Of a stretch of 44,595 nt of DNA, positions 16,766-24,479 are shown piece by piece (within the stretch, counting starts at the first letter, position 1; each line of letters begins with the position of its first letter). The position numbers and the translations under genes were made by a program. The stretch is from NCBI GenBank assembly GCA_020247055.1, contig JADCJL010000155.1, positions 1 through 44,595 on the forward strand, in the 5' to 3' direction. The stretch is from Acidobacteriaceae bacterium (GTDB taxonomy: Bacteria; Acidobacteriota; Terriglobia; Bryobacterales; Bryobacteraceae). The notes below the pieces were generated by a model. It was not told where the DNA came from. It made no database searches and saw only the letters and a list, made by a program, of their open reading frames with translations.

Positions 16766-17080
16766 ATGGCTTTATCGTACTGCGCCGCCGTCCGCCGGGG
16801 CATGGACCCCGGCATCATCCGCAACCGCCGCAAGATCAACGCCGCCATCGAAAACGCCCGCCGCCTCCAGGCCTTGGGTTCGTTTCGCAGTTTCCTCGAT
16901 TCCCATGCTCCGCGCGACCGCGCCGCCTGGACCCGGCTGTTCCAACAGACCTTCGTCTTCACCGGCGGCGAGATCGTCAACCAATTCCTACTCAGCACCG
17001 GCTATCTGCCCGGCGCCCACGAGCCGGACTGCCCGGTCTACCACCCCATCAACGATTTAACAGCCGCACGCCAACGATGA
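16766..17080 (+). pseudogene. tag: 5'-truncated DNA-3-methyladenine glycosylase I (tag) C-terminal half
   Basis: This 104-residue frame matches only the C-terminal half of Tag: DPGIIRNRRKINAAIENAR, then QQTFVFTGGEIVNQFLLSTGY, then a terminal HEPDCPVY. Full-length Tag is about 185-190 residues. The missing N-terminal half carries the catalytic Glu, the aromatic base-binding residues and part of the zinc site, so the product cannot be an active glycosylase. Oddly, the frame has an ATG with a good AAGGAG site 6 bp upstream. That ATG lies back to back with the opposite ATG at 16765, so the truncation looks like a clean junction. The 3' end overlaps the convergent EamA gene by 32 bp. Confidence 0.7.
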
Positions 17081-17918
17081 CAACCGCGCCGCCGAGCAGC
17101 GTCGCCCCGCTCACCGCCTCACCCAGAAATACCGAACTCAAAATCACCCCGAACACCGGAACCAGGTTGATGAAGATCGACGCGCGACTCGGCCCGATCT
17201 GCCCGATGCCCTTGAGATAAAGCAGAAACGCCGCCGTCGTGCCGCCCCAACCGAGAAACGCCGCCGCCAGCCAAACCTTCGGGCTCCACGGCGCCGCCGG
17301 GGGCGGCTGCAGCGCGGCATAGGCCACCAGCGCCGCCGTCCCCAGCCACGTCGAGTAGGCCGTCGCCGCCACGGCGGGAATCTTCCCCGTCACCGTGCGG
17401 CCGAGCAGCGTGTAGATCACCCACGAGACCGCACAGCCGAGAATCCACAAATCCCCCGTATTCAGCCCCTGGGCAAATAGCCGTCCCGGCTCGCCTTGCG
17501 AAAGCACCAGCACCGCCCCGGACAAACTCACCAGCAGGCCGGTCACCTTGAGCGGCGTCACCTTCTCGCCCCACACCAGCGCCGAAAATAGAAACACGAA
17601 CATCGGCTGCATGGAAGCCACCATCGACGCCCGCCCCGCCGGCACCGTCTGCAGCCCGTTAAAGAAGCAGATGTTGTAGAAGAACACCCCGAACAGCCCC
17701 ATCGCCGCCAGCCGCCCGAACAGCCCGGCCGTCAGCGCCGGCCACGGCCGGTAGAACAGCAGCACGGCCAACAGCCCCAGCGACCCGAAGCCAAAGCGGC
17801 CCAGCGAGCCATGGACGGCCGGCACCCCTTCGGCCGCAATCAGCCGGCCGCAAAGCCAGGAGGTGCCCCAGAGCAGGGCGGTGAGAGTGAGTTGCCAGTA
17901 GGCTCGCGCGTTCGAGAT
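17049..17918 (-). CDS. EamA/DMT-superfamily transporter, start codon uncertain
   Basis: This is an inner-membrane transporter with about ten helices in two EamA repeats. Visible segments are GLFGVFFYNICFFNGLQTVPA, MVASMQPMFVFLFSALVWGEKV, AVSWVIYTLLGRTVTG and FINLVPVFGVILSSVFLGE. The first standard start codon is GTG 17825, giving 258 residues. The same frame continues upstream with a normal family N-terminus (AYWQLTLTALLWGTSW, then LCGRLIAAEG) for 31 more residues, up to an ATC at 17918 (ISNARAYW). No ATG, GTG or TTG is available there. With ATC the protein would have 289 residues, the usual length. Either ATC replaces a lost ATG, or translation starts at GTG 17825 without the first helix. 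Substrate is unknown (amino acids or metabolites in this family). Confidence 0.8.
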   Translation of the reverse strand: MSNARAYWQLTLTALLWGTSWLCGRLIAAEGVPAVHGSLGRFGFGSLGLLAVLLFYRPWPALTAGLFGRLAAMGLFGVFFYNICFFNGLQTVPAGRASMVASMQPMFVFLFSALVWGEKVTPLKVTGLLVSLSGAVLVLSQGEPGRLFAQGLNTGDLWILGCAVSWVIYTLLGRTVTGKIPAVAATAYSTWLGTAALVAYAALQPPPAAPWSPKVWLAAAFLGWGGTTAAFLLYLKGIGQIGPSRASIFINLVPVFGVILSSVFLGEAVSGATLLGGAVVIVGVRLLNR

Positions 17919-17931
17919 GCCCCTATTATCG

Positions 17932-17967
17932 CCTCTAAGGTGACCTCTAAGATGACCTCTAAGATGA
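17932..17967. repeat. Three tandem 12 bp repeats between divergent genes
   Basis: CCTCTAAGGTGA (17932-17943), CCTCTAAGATGA (17944-17955) and CCTCTAAGATGA (17956-17967) follow each other without gaps. They lie between the ATC/GTG starts of the EamA gene and the ATG of the CPBP gene at 17972. They occupy the place where both promoters or ribosome binding sites should be. Copy-number change would alter spacing but keep any reading frame (12 is a multiple of 3). Confidence 0.9.
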
Positions 17968-17971
17968 AGAG

Positions 17972-18550
17972 ATGCGGTTTCGAAGTGTTGGTATTGGCGT
18001 AGCGGCGGCGTGGATGGCGCTTTTGGTGGCCACGGAGGCCGCCCGGTGGGCCGTCCATCCTATTGAACAGCAGTTGGCGCTCTCCCGCGCACTGCTTCTG
18101 TTGTTCGCAACGGCCCTGTACTTCACCGGCGCCGGCGACTACGGCCTGCGCGCGCCGGGACGGCTGCCGTGGATCTGGATCGTGCCGGTCAGCCTCGCGC
18201 TCGGCGCCAGCGTTGGGGTCGCCGGGGCCATCCCGGGACCGTGGTGGCTCTGGGTGTTTATCGGCTTTGCCGACGAGGTCTTCGTCCGCGGCTGGCTGCA
18301 GGCGGCGCTGGCGCCCGTCCGCCAAAAGCTTGGCGACTGGAGCTTGCCCGTGCTGGCGAGCGGCCTGTTCGCCGGGTCGATGTACCTGACGCTGATGAAG
18401 CAGCGCGCCCCGGGGCCGGCCATCGTGGCGCTGGTCGTGGGTTCGACGGCGCTGGGGTTGGCCGCCGCCAGGCTGCGGGAGCAGTCCGGTAGCCTGGCGG
18501 GGCCGGTGGCGATGCACGCCCTGTTCGGGCTGGGCGTGGCGCTCGCTTAG
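17972..18550 (+). CDS. CPBP-family intramembrane protease-like protein, degenerate motifs
   Basis: This is a 192-residue protein with about five or six hydrophobic segments. The motif FADEVFVRGWLQAAL (about residues 98-112) corresponds to motif 1 of CPBP/CAAX proteases (EExxxR; here DExxxR). Motif 2 (FxxxH) would fall at LFAGSMYL, where the His is Met. Motif 3 (HxxxN/D) appears as HALFG, keeping the His but not the last residue. It therefore has the family fold, but only part of the catalytic set is present, and activity is doubtful. Its ATG follows immediately after three 12 bp repeats. Its end overlaps the convergent rhamnonate-dehydratase-like gene by 4 bp. Confidence 0.65.
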   Translation: MRFRSVGIGVAAAWMALLVATEAARWAVHPIEQQLALSRALLLLFATALYFTGAGDYGLRAPGRLPWIWIVPVSLALGASVGVAGAIPGPWWLWVFIGFADEVFVRGWLQAALAPVRQKLGDWSLPVLASGLFAGSMYLTLMKQRAPGPAIVALVVGSTALGLAAARLREQSGSLAGPVAMHALFGLGVALA

Positions 18551-19770
18551 CTGACGACGTAATCCCAGCCGAAGCCGGGACGATCGGGCGGACGCATGTA
18601 AATGCCTTCGGGTCCGCGGCTGATGTTGTAGGTCTCCTCGAACATCTGGTAGACCTCCTTCGGGCCGCCCGGGGGCGGCAGGAAGAGCTCCGACCACGGG
18701 GCGTTGATCTGCGAGAGCGTGAAGTGCGCGGCGCCGTTGAGCCCGCCGCCGTGCGGAATCACGGGGATGTCGTGCGCCGCGGCCAGCGCGCCGATGCGCC
18801 GCAGTTCGGTCATGCCGCCGCACCAGTTGATATCGGGCTGCCAGATCGAGGCGCCGTTGTGTTCGAGCAGGTAGCGGAAGCCGTAGCGGCCGTACTCGTG
18901 TTCACCCGTGGCGATGCGCGTCGATTTGATCTGCGCGTTCAACCGGCCGAAACCGGCGTAGTCGTGCGGCTGCAGCACCTCTTCCATCCAGTAGACGCGC
19001 TGGGATGCCATCATCTCGGCCATCTCAATCGTGTAGCGCTCGGTCCAGGCCATCCAGCAGTCGAGCATGATCTCGCCGTCCGGCCCCAGAGCTTTGCGGG
19101 CGCGTTCGACCAGCGCGAGGTTCGCCTTCATGCCGGCGCGGCCATCGGCCGGCCCGTGGGGAATGGCGAGCTTGAGCTTGGTGTAGCCGAACTCGACGTG
19201 CTGCTCAATGTCGTTGCCGGTGCAGTAGGTGGGAATGCGGTCCTTGGCCTCGCCGCCAAGCAGCTTATAAACCGGTACGTTCAGCGCTTTGCCGACGATG
19301 TCCCACAGGGCGTTGTCGACGCCGCTGATGGCGTTCATGGTCACGCCCATGCGGCCGTAGTTCATCGTCGAGCGCCAGCAGATATCCCAGTTGCGCTCGA
19401 TGTCGAACGGGTCGCGGCCCATCAGAAGCTTGGCGAGGTGATCGACGACCACCGGTCCGCCGCCAGGGCCGCCATTGCCGTAGCCGGTGATGCCCTTGTC
19501 GGTGGTGATCTCGACGGTGAAGCTCGGCACCTTGCCGGGGTTGGGGAAGAACAGTTCGCGGCGGGCCTTGAATTCGGGGTAGATCGACATGGGGTTGGCG
19601 ACCTCCACGTATTGGGTGCTCCAGGCCCCGGCGGCGGGCGTGTAGGCTGGAGGCTGCTTCCGCGGCTTCACGTTCACAAGGCGGATGCCCGTGATCTTCA
19701 GCTTCGATTTTTCCTGCGCCCAGCTGAGCGCGGGCAGGGTGATGAGAGAGAGTAGGTCTCGGCGTCGCAT
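18547..19770 (-). CDS. TAT-exported enolase-superfamily acid-sugar dehydratase (L-rhamnonate dehydratase-like)
   Basis: The protein has 407 residues from ATG 19770. The N-terminus MRRRDLLSLITLPALSWAQE is a twin-arginine-type signal, so the enzyme is probably periplasmic. The catalytic domain belongs to the mandelate racemase/enolase superfamily, closest in feel to L-rhamnonate dehydratases (HGPADGRAGM). Metal ligands can be placed at Asp in IMLDCWMAW, Glu in WMEEVLQPHD and Glu in TGEHEYGRYGF; the general-base His is in PHGGGLNG. It would remove water from an aldonic acid to give a 2-keto-3-deoxy acid. The gene follows phnX by 37 bp on the same strand, so it may be transcribed with the phosphonate genes. 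Export of such an enzyme is unusual outside this lineage. Substrate is unproven. Confidence 0.8.
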   Translation of the reverse strand: MRRRDLLSLITLPALSWAQEKSKLKITGIRLVNVKPRKQPPAYTPAAGAWSTQYVEVANPMSIYPEFKARRELFFPNPGKVPSFTVEITTDKGITGYGNGGPGGGPVVVDHLAKLLMGRDPFDIERNWDICWRSTMNYGRMGVTMNAISGVDNALWDIVGKALNVPVYKLLGGEAKDRIPTYCTGNDIEQHVEFGYTKLKLAIPHGPADGRAGMKANLALVERARKALGPDGEIMLDCWMAWTERYTIEMAEMMASQRVYWMEEVLQPHDYAGFGRLNAQIKSTRIATGEHEYGRYGFRYLLEHNGASIWQPDINWCGGMTELRRIGALAAAHDIPVIPHGGGLNGAAHFTLSQINAPWSELFLPPPGGPKEVYQMFEETYNISRGPEGIYMRPPDRPGFGWDYVVS

Positions 19771-19807
19771 AGGTGGTTGGGAAGTGGACGCTATGACTCT
19801 ACACAAT

Positions 19808-20614
19808 TCAGCGCGATTCCTCAATGCGGAGGGCGATGTCGTCGAGCAGCGGCAGGCAATCGGCGAGCCGCTCGGCCAGATAGTCGGGCCGGCCGCGCTG
19901 CAGCGTCTGTTCGGCTTCGAGCGTGCGCGCCGCGCGTTCGCCAAACGACAGCGCCTGATACTCGGCGGCCGACAGCCCCACCTCGTTGCCGCAGCTCGTC
20001 AGGCCAATCGTCCACATGCCCGCGTTGCGGCCTTCGGCGATATCGCTCGGGGTATCACCAATCTTCACGCAGTGCGCGAGCGGATAGACATCGAGCAGCG
20101 CGGCGTTGCGAAATACCATCCAGGGCGCGGGCCGGCCGCCGCCTACCTCGTCCGGCGTTACGCTCGCCTCGGGCGTGTAGCCTTCGCGGGCGGCGCGGCG
20201 CATGACGACATCGAGCATCTCGCGCGTATAGCCGGTGGTGGATCCGATGCGAATCCCGCGCCGGCGGCACTCGGCGAGGAACTCGACGACGCCCTCGATG
20301 ACGCCCGAGTGGTGTTCGAGGATGTTCAACTGCCGGGGGATGAAGCTTTCAAAAAGCGCCTGCACATCGCTTTCGGCCGGGGGCGCGCCGTGGCGGCTCG
20401 CCCAGGCCGCGGCGACGCGGGGCAGGGAACAGATGGCGCGAATCTGGTCTTTCTTGAGCAGACCCATCTGGTGGCGCGCCTCCTGCCGTTCGAGCGGCAC
20501 ACCGCGCAGCGCAAAGATCTCCTGCAGCACGATGACCGGCGCAAGGCAGCCGTGGTCTACGGTGGTGCCGGCCCAGTCGAGAATGACGGCGCGAATCGGG
20601 TAGCGAGTCTTCAT
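19808..20614 (-). CDS. phnX: Phosphonoacetaldehyde hydrolase (PhnX)
   Basis: This 268-residue HAD-superfamily enzyme splits the C-P bond of phosphonoacetaldehyde to acetaldehyde and phosphate. The nucleophile motif ILDWAGTTVDHG places D13; the family-specific Lys that forms a Schiff base with the substrate is in MGLLKKDQIRAI (K54). Other segments are GSTTGYTREMLD, and VKIGDTPSDIAEGRNAGMWT for Mg binding, followed by VGLTSCGNE-like sequence. ATG 20614 matches the family start. It lies downstream of the FAD oxidoreductase (gap about 58 bp) and upstream of the dehydratase. It is the anchor for naming this cluster. Its usual partner PhnW is not in the window. Confidence 0.95.
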   Translation of the reverse strand: MKTRYPIRAVILDWAGTTVDHGCLAPVIVLQEIFALRGVPLERQEARHQMGLLKKDQIRAICSLPRVAAAWASRHGAPPAESDVQALFESFIPRQLNILEHHSGVIEGVVEFLAECRRRGIRIGSTTGYTREMLDVVMRRAAREGYTPEASVTPDEVGGGRPAPWMVFRNAALLDVYPLAHCVKIGDTPSDIAEGRNAGMWTIGLTSCGNEVGLSAAEYQALSFGERAARTLEAEQTLQRGRPDYLAERLADCLPLLDDIALRIEESR

Positions 20615-20672
20615 AGAGCTTCCGCACGCCTCGTGCGAGCACCCATCACAGACAGAGTCGGATCCATCCGCC

Positions 20673-21800
20673 TCATCGGGCCAGCGTCTCCGCCGCCAGA
20701 CCAAACGACAGCGTCATGCCGCTGCCGCCCGGCGCCGTGATCACCTCCACGCCAGGGGCCGGCGTGAATCGGCAGTACGGCTGGTCCGGATGCTTGGCGT
20801 AGACGCCGTGCCAGCGCTCCACAATGGCCGGGTCCGGGAACCGGGCAAAGGTCGCCAAATAGCGCAACACGAGATCGTCCAGCGCGGGCTTATCGAAGAT
20901 GTCCACCGCCAGCCCATACTCGTGCGTATCACCCAGAGTGATTGCGCCGTCAGCCGTCTGCGAGACCAACACGTGGATACCCCACTCGTCGTACTCCGGC
21001 GTCTCGGCGGCGATGCGCGCCTTCAGGCGCGGCAGCGACGGGCACAGGCCGAAAGAGCTGTAAAAGCGCAGCGTCAGGCCCGCCGCCAGCGACGGCCCCA
21101 ACTGCCAACCGTTCGGCTGCGCCGCCGTGCGCAGCATCTGCAGCTTGCAACGGGTAATGCCGCTCGTGGCAAACAGACCGGGGTAGAGCGTCTGGAAGTC
21201 GTCGCCGCTGCAGACATAAACGGTATCGACCTCCCACGTCTCTCCGCCCGCCCGCACCCGGGGCAGTTCGATGCTGGTAACCGCGGTGTTGAACCGCAGC
21301 GTGACGCCGAACCGTTCGGCGAGAAAGCCGGGCAGCGTTGCGATGGTAACCCGGGGATCGACGACGACCTCGGTGGGCGACCACAGGCCGCCAAGCAGCC
21401 CCTCCGGCGCCACCGCCGGGCTGCGGGCGAGCACCTGCTCGGCGCTGAGCCAGGTGACGTCGAAGCCCTGCGCCGGGGCGAGCGCTGCGAACTCCTGCGC
21501 CACGGTTGCCTCGTCCTCGCGGTAGACCACGTGCAGCGAGCCGGTGGGGTAGTGCGGCAGCCGGGCGGCGGCGATGACGTCGAGCCAGTGCGCCCGGCTC
21601 GTCATCGCCATCTGATGCATCCGCCCGGCCGGCTGGCCCATCGGCCACACCATGCCAAAGTTCCGGATGGAGGCGCCCATGGCGCGCGGCGAGCGTTCAA
21701 ACAGCACCACTCGCCGGCCGGACTTGGCCGCGTGATAAGCATGGGCGAGGCCCAGGATGCCGCCGCCTACTACGGCAACGTCGGCGCGGGTTTGAGACAT
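20673..21800 (-). CDS. FAD-dependent amine oxidoreductase of phosphonate clusters (TIGR03364/PbfD-like)
   Basis: This 375-residue flavoprotein has the DAO fold. The N-terminus has the Rossmann motif ADVAVVGGGILGLAHAYHAA followed by VVLFERS; the C-terminus has the second FAD contact APGGSGMTLSFGLA. Segments such as GASIRNFGMVWPMGQP and VVYREDEATVAQEF fit the family of FAD oxidoreductases repeatedly found beside phnX. Members have been reported to oxidise 2-aminoethylphosphonate derivatives toward phosphonoacetaldehyde; I recall this and cannot check it here. ATG 21800 gives the family N-terminus and overlaps the end of the MFS gene by 31 bp. In the absence of PhnW it is the best candidate for producing the PhnX substrate. 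Confidence 0.85.
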   Translation of the reverse strand: MSQTRADVAVVGGGILGLAHAYHAAKSGRRVVLFERSPRAMGASIRNFGMVWPMGQPAGRMHQMAMTSRAHWLDVIAAARLPHYPTGSLHVVYREDEATVAQEFAALAPAQGFDVTWLSAEQVLARSPAVAPEGLLGGLWSPTEVVVDPRVTIATLPGFLAERFGVTLRFNTAVTSIELPRVRAGGETWEVDTVYVCSGDDFQTLYPGLFATSGITRCKLQMLRTAAQPNGWQLGPSLAAGLTLRFYSSFGLCPSLPRLKARIAAETPEYDEWGIHVLVSQTADGAITLGDTHEYGLAVDIFDKPALDDLVLRYLATFARFPDPAIVERWHGVYAKHPDQPYCRFTPAPGVEVITAPGGSGMTLSFGLAAETLAR

Positions 21801-23035
21801 GGTACGGGATCTACCTCCGGAACGCGATAGCTCCATTTCACCGTAAGCAGCAGTCCGCCCGCCACCGAAAGAACAAAAAAGAACCCGAACAGGGCGTCCC
21901 AGCCGAACCGCTGCACGACACCCGCCACCAGAAAGGGCGACAGAAACTGGCCGGTGGAGCCGGTGCCGTTGACGAAGCCCGACGCCGTGGCCGCGGTTTC
22001 GCGCGTTGACGAGTCCTGCACCGCGGCGCCGCCCAGCAGCGTATCCGGACCCAGGTTCAGCAGCCCGATCAGCGCGATAGCCGGCACAATGATCCAGGTC
22101 CCGGTGAGACCTGCCATCGTGGGGAGCAGACAGGCGCAGCCGAGGCCCATCATCGCCAGCGCGCCCACCGGAAACCGCCGCGCCTGAAACAGCTTGTCGG
22201 AGACATAGCCGCTCAACACCACCCCGGCGAAGCCGCCCAGCTCAAACACCGACGAACTGTAGCCCGCCTCGGCCGGGCTGAAACCGAGCCGCTCGGTGAG
22301 ATAAACCGGCAGCCAGAACAGGAAGGCGTAGCGCGTCATCTTCAGACAGAAATAGGCCCCGGCGATCACCCGGATGTTGCTGCTGCGGGCCACCTGAAGA
22401 AACTTGGCAAGGCTCTGCCGGGACTCGGCCCGGGTCTCGAACGCCACCGGACCGTTGCGCACGAGCACCGAAAAGCCCACGGCCAGCAGCATCAGCAGCG
22501 CGCCGGGCATCCACGCACCCCGCTGCCAGCCGGGGAAAAACAGCAGCGAGCTCGTGGCCGCGAACGTGCCGAAGGTGGTGGCGAGAAAGGCCCCCAGCGC
22601 GTAGTTGGTGCACCACCAGCCCATCACCACCCCGCGGTTGCGCGCCTCAAACCAGGCCGACATAATCTTCAGCAAGCCGGACCAGCCGCAGGCCTGCGCC
22701 ATGCCGTTGATCGCCTGCAGGGCGATGATCGAGGACGTGTCAGTGTAAAAGGCCATCGCCACGCTCGACGCCCCGGCCACCAGCATGCCGGCCGTCACCA
22801 CGCGCCGGGGGCCGAAGCGGTCGGACAGCGTGCCCATCACAAACTGGCTCAGCGAGTACATCAAGCTGTAGCCGAAGATCGCGGTGGCGAGTTGGTCCTT
22901 CGTAATGCCGGTATGCTGCTGCAACAGCGGCATCAGCACGCTGAAGTTCTTGCGGCAGAGATAAAAGCCGGCGTAGGCCAGCCAGGTGACGGCAAAGATG
23001 CGGACGCGCCAGGACTGGATTGACCCGTTTGTCAT
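21770..23035 (-). CDS. OPA-family MFS transporter (GlpT/UhpT-like), predicted phosphonate importer
   Basis: This 421-residue inner-membrane protein has about 12 helices. R28 in YLCRKNFSVLMP and R235 in CLKMTRYAFLFWLPVYL correspond to the two arginines (R45 and R269 in E. coli GlpT) that bind the phosphate group. The MFS motif DRFGPRR is present at 72-78. The organophosphate:phosphate antiporter family takes up phosphorylated compounds in exchange for phosphate. Together with phnX, phnZ and the FAD enzyme this suggests uptake of an aminophosphonate, with export of phosphate as a possible counter-ion. Codon overlap with the FAD gene (31 bp) supports co-expression. It is divergent from the hydrolase at 23076. 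The substrate is inferred from context only. Confidence 0.85.
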   Translation of the reverse strand: MTNGSIQSWRVRIFAVTWLAYAGFYLCRKNFSVLMPLLQQHTGITKDQLATAIFGYSLMYSLSQFVMGTLSDRFGPRRVVTAGMLVAGASSVAMAFYTDTSSIIALQAINGMAQACGWSGLLKIMSAWFEARNRGVVMGWWCTNYALGAFLATTFGTFAATSSLLFFPGWQRGAWMPGALLMLLAVGFSVLVRNGPVAFETRAESRQSLAKFLQVARSSNIRVIAGAYFCLKMTRYAFLFWLPVYLTERLGFSPAEAGYSSSVFELGGFAGVVLSGYVSDKLFQARRFPVGALAMMGLGCACLLPTMAGLTGTWIIVPAIALIGLLNLGPDTLLGGAAVQDSSTRETAATASGFVNGTGSTGQFLSPFLVAGVVQRFGWDALFGFFFVLSVAGGLLLTVKWSYRVPEVDPVPCLKPAPTLP

Positions 23036-23075
23036 CAGATCTTGACTCTATCGCCTCCACATTTCGAGATGATGA

Positions 23076-23933
23076 ATGAGCATGAAGAATCTGCTGCTCC
23101 TCCTCTGCCTAGCCGCCGCGGCCGGCGCTGCGCCGAAACACGTGGTGATCATCGGGGTCGACGGCCTGAGCGCCGAAGTGCTGCGCGAAGCCGAGGCGCC
23201 GAACCTGAAGCAGTTGATGGCGCGCGGCGCGTGGACGCTGCACGCCCGCGGCGTCCTGCCCACGGTGTCGAGCCCCAACTGGATGTCTATCCTCGCCGGC
23301 GCCGGGCCGGAGCAGCACGGCGTCGATTCAAACGAATGGGAGCGGTTTCAACAAGCGATTGCGCCCGTGTGCGCGGGGCCGGAGAAGATCTTCCCCACGT
23401 TGTTCAGCCAGTGGAAATCGCAGCGCCCCGCCGCGCACCTGGCCGTCATTCACGATTGGCCGGGCTTCGGGCGGCTGGTCGAAAAAAGCGCCACCGCCGC
23501 GACGCGGCACGTCAAAGGATCGCCGGCGGCGATGGCGGCGGCCATTGCCTATTGGAAGCAGCACAAGCCCGACCTGCTCTTCGTCCATCTCGACGACGTC
23601 GACCACGCCGGCCACGGCAAGGGTTGGGAATCGGCCGACTACCGGCGTGAGGTGGCCGTCGTGGACGGTCTCATTGGGGAGATGCTCGCCGTGCTGCCGG
23701 CCGCGCAGACGCTGGTGGTGATTGTGGCCGACCATGGCGGCACCGGGACCAAACACGGCAACCCGACCATGCGCGAGCTGGAGGTGCCGTGGATATTGGC
23801 CGGCCCCGGCGTCGCGCGGGGACGGGAGTTGACCGGGCCGGTCTATTCGCTCGATACGGCGCCCACCGTGCTGGCGCTCTTGGGGCTACGGCCTCACCCC
23901 TGCTGGACGGGACGCGCCGTGGCCGTCAAGTGA
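23076..23933 (+). CDS. Secreted alkaline-phosphatase-superfamily hydrolase (NPP/phosphodiesterase type)
   Basis: The product has 285 residues with a signal peptide (MSMKNLLLLLCLAAAAGAAP; the ATG at 23082 is an alternative start). The fold is alkaline-phosphatase/nucleotide pyrophosphatase-like. The first metal Asp is in VVIIGVDGLS (D29). The nucleophile is probably S65 in PTVSSPNWM, where NPP enzymes have Thr. Further metal ligands are in LDDVDHAGHG and VIVADHGGTGTKHG, and the last His is near the C-terminus. It probably hydrolyses a phospho- or phosphono-ester in the periplasm and so could free a phosphonate head group for import by the divergent MFS gene. It converges on phnZ and overlaps its 3' end by 40 bp. 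Confidence 0.85.
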   Translation: MSMKNLLLLLCLAAAAGAAPKHVVIIGVDGLSAEVLREAEAPNLKQLMARGAWTLHARGVLPTVSSPNWMSILAGAGPEQHGVDSNEWERFQQAIAPVCAGPEKIFPTLFSQWKSQRPAAHLAVIHDWPGFGRLVEKSATAATRHVKGSPAAMAAAIAYWKQHKPDLLFVHLDDVDHAGHGKGWESADYRREVAVVDGLIGEMLAVLPAAQTLVVIVADHGGTGTKHGNPTMRELEVPWILAGPGVARGRELTGPVYSLDTAPTVLALLGLRPHPCWTGRAVAVK

Positions 23934-24475
23934 CGGACAATCATGTCCCGGTAGGCTCCAATCGGGGTGACCGCCCGCCCCGGCTCCTTGGCCAATTCGT
24001 CCCAGTGGCGCAGGCGCAGGCAGTCTTTCAGCTCCGGCGCCGCGCCGAAAGCCGCGGCCTCCTCCGGCGCCATCGGGCCGCCCTGGTGCTTCAGGGTTTC
24101 CGTGCTGGCGGGCGAGAGGCGCTTGGCGTAGTTGGCGTTGGTGGTGACCAGATACCGCTTGGCGTCGACATGGCCGCGGACCAGGGTGCGGAGCCGGGGC
24201 GAAAAGCCCCGTTCGGCGAGCCACTCGGCGCCGAGGTCGTCGTGGTTGATCACGCCGACCTCCCCGTGCCGAATCGCCCGTTCGTCGCTGATGTTATGGC
24301 CGATGTCATGCAGCAGGGCGGCCAGAATCAGCTCCTCGTCGGCGTTGGCATCGCGCGCCGACTGCGCCGCCTGCAGCGCATGCGCCAACTGCGATACGGG
24401 TTCTCCGTAGTAGTCGGCGTTGGCGGAGGCGGCCAGCAGGGTGAGGATCTCGTCCGCGGTCTGCTCCGGCGTCAT
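23894..24475 (-). CDS. phnZ: PhnZ-like HD-domain mixed-valent diiron oxygenase
   Basis: The protein has 193 residues from ATG 24475. In characterised PhnZ, iron is bound by H34, H58, D59, H80, H104 and D161, with Y24 and E27 at the active site (from memory). Here the same residues appear at a constant offset of -2: Y22, E25 (YYGEPVSQLAH), H32, H56-D57 (ALLHDIGH), H78 (VINHDDLG), H102 (VRGHVDAKRY) and D159 (RHWDELAK). The match is strong enough to predict oxidative C-P cleavage of a 1-hydroxy-2-aminoethylphosphonate-type substrate to glycine or a related acid plus phosphate. The partner hydroxylase PhnY is not in the window. The gene starts 4 bp after ridA, so the two are coupled. Confidence 0.92.
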   Translation of the reverse strand: MTPEQTADEILTLLAASANADYYGEPVSQLAHALQAAQSARDANADEELILAALLHDIGHNISDERAIRHGEVGVINHDDLGAEWLAERGFSPRLRTLVRGHVDAKRYLVTTNANYAKRLSPASTETLKHQGGPMAPEEAAAFGAAPELKDCLRLRHWDELAKEPGRAVTPIGAYRDMIVRHLTATARPVQQG

Positions 24476-24479
24476 GGCT

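Noticed and set aside
17932-17967. CRISPR or iteron origin
   Set aside because: Three gapless 12 bp copies without spacers, no replication gene near; a local tandem duplication.
18724-19755. 343-codon plus frame opposite the rhamnonate-dehydratase-like gene
   Set aside because: No family resemblance; the minus frame has all metal ligands of the enolase superfamily.
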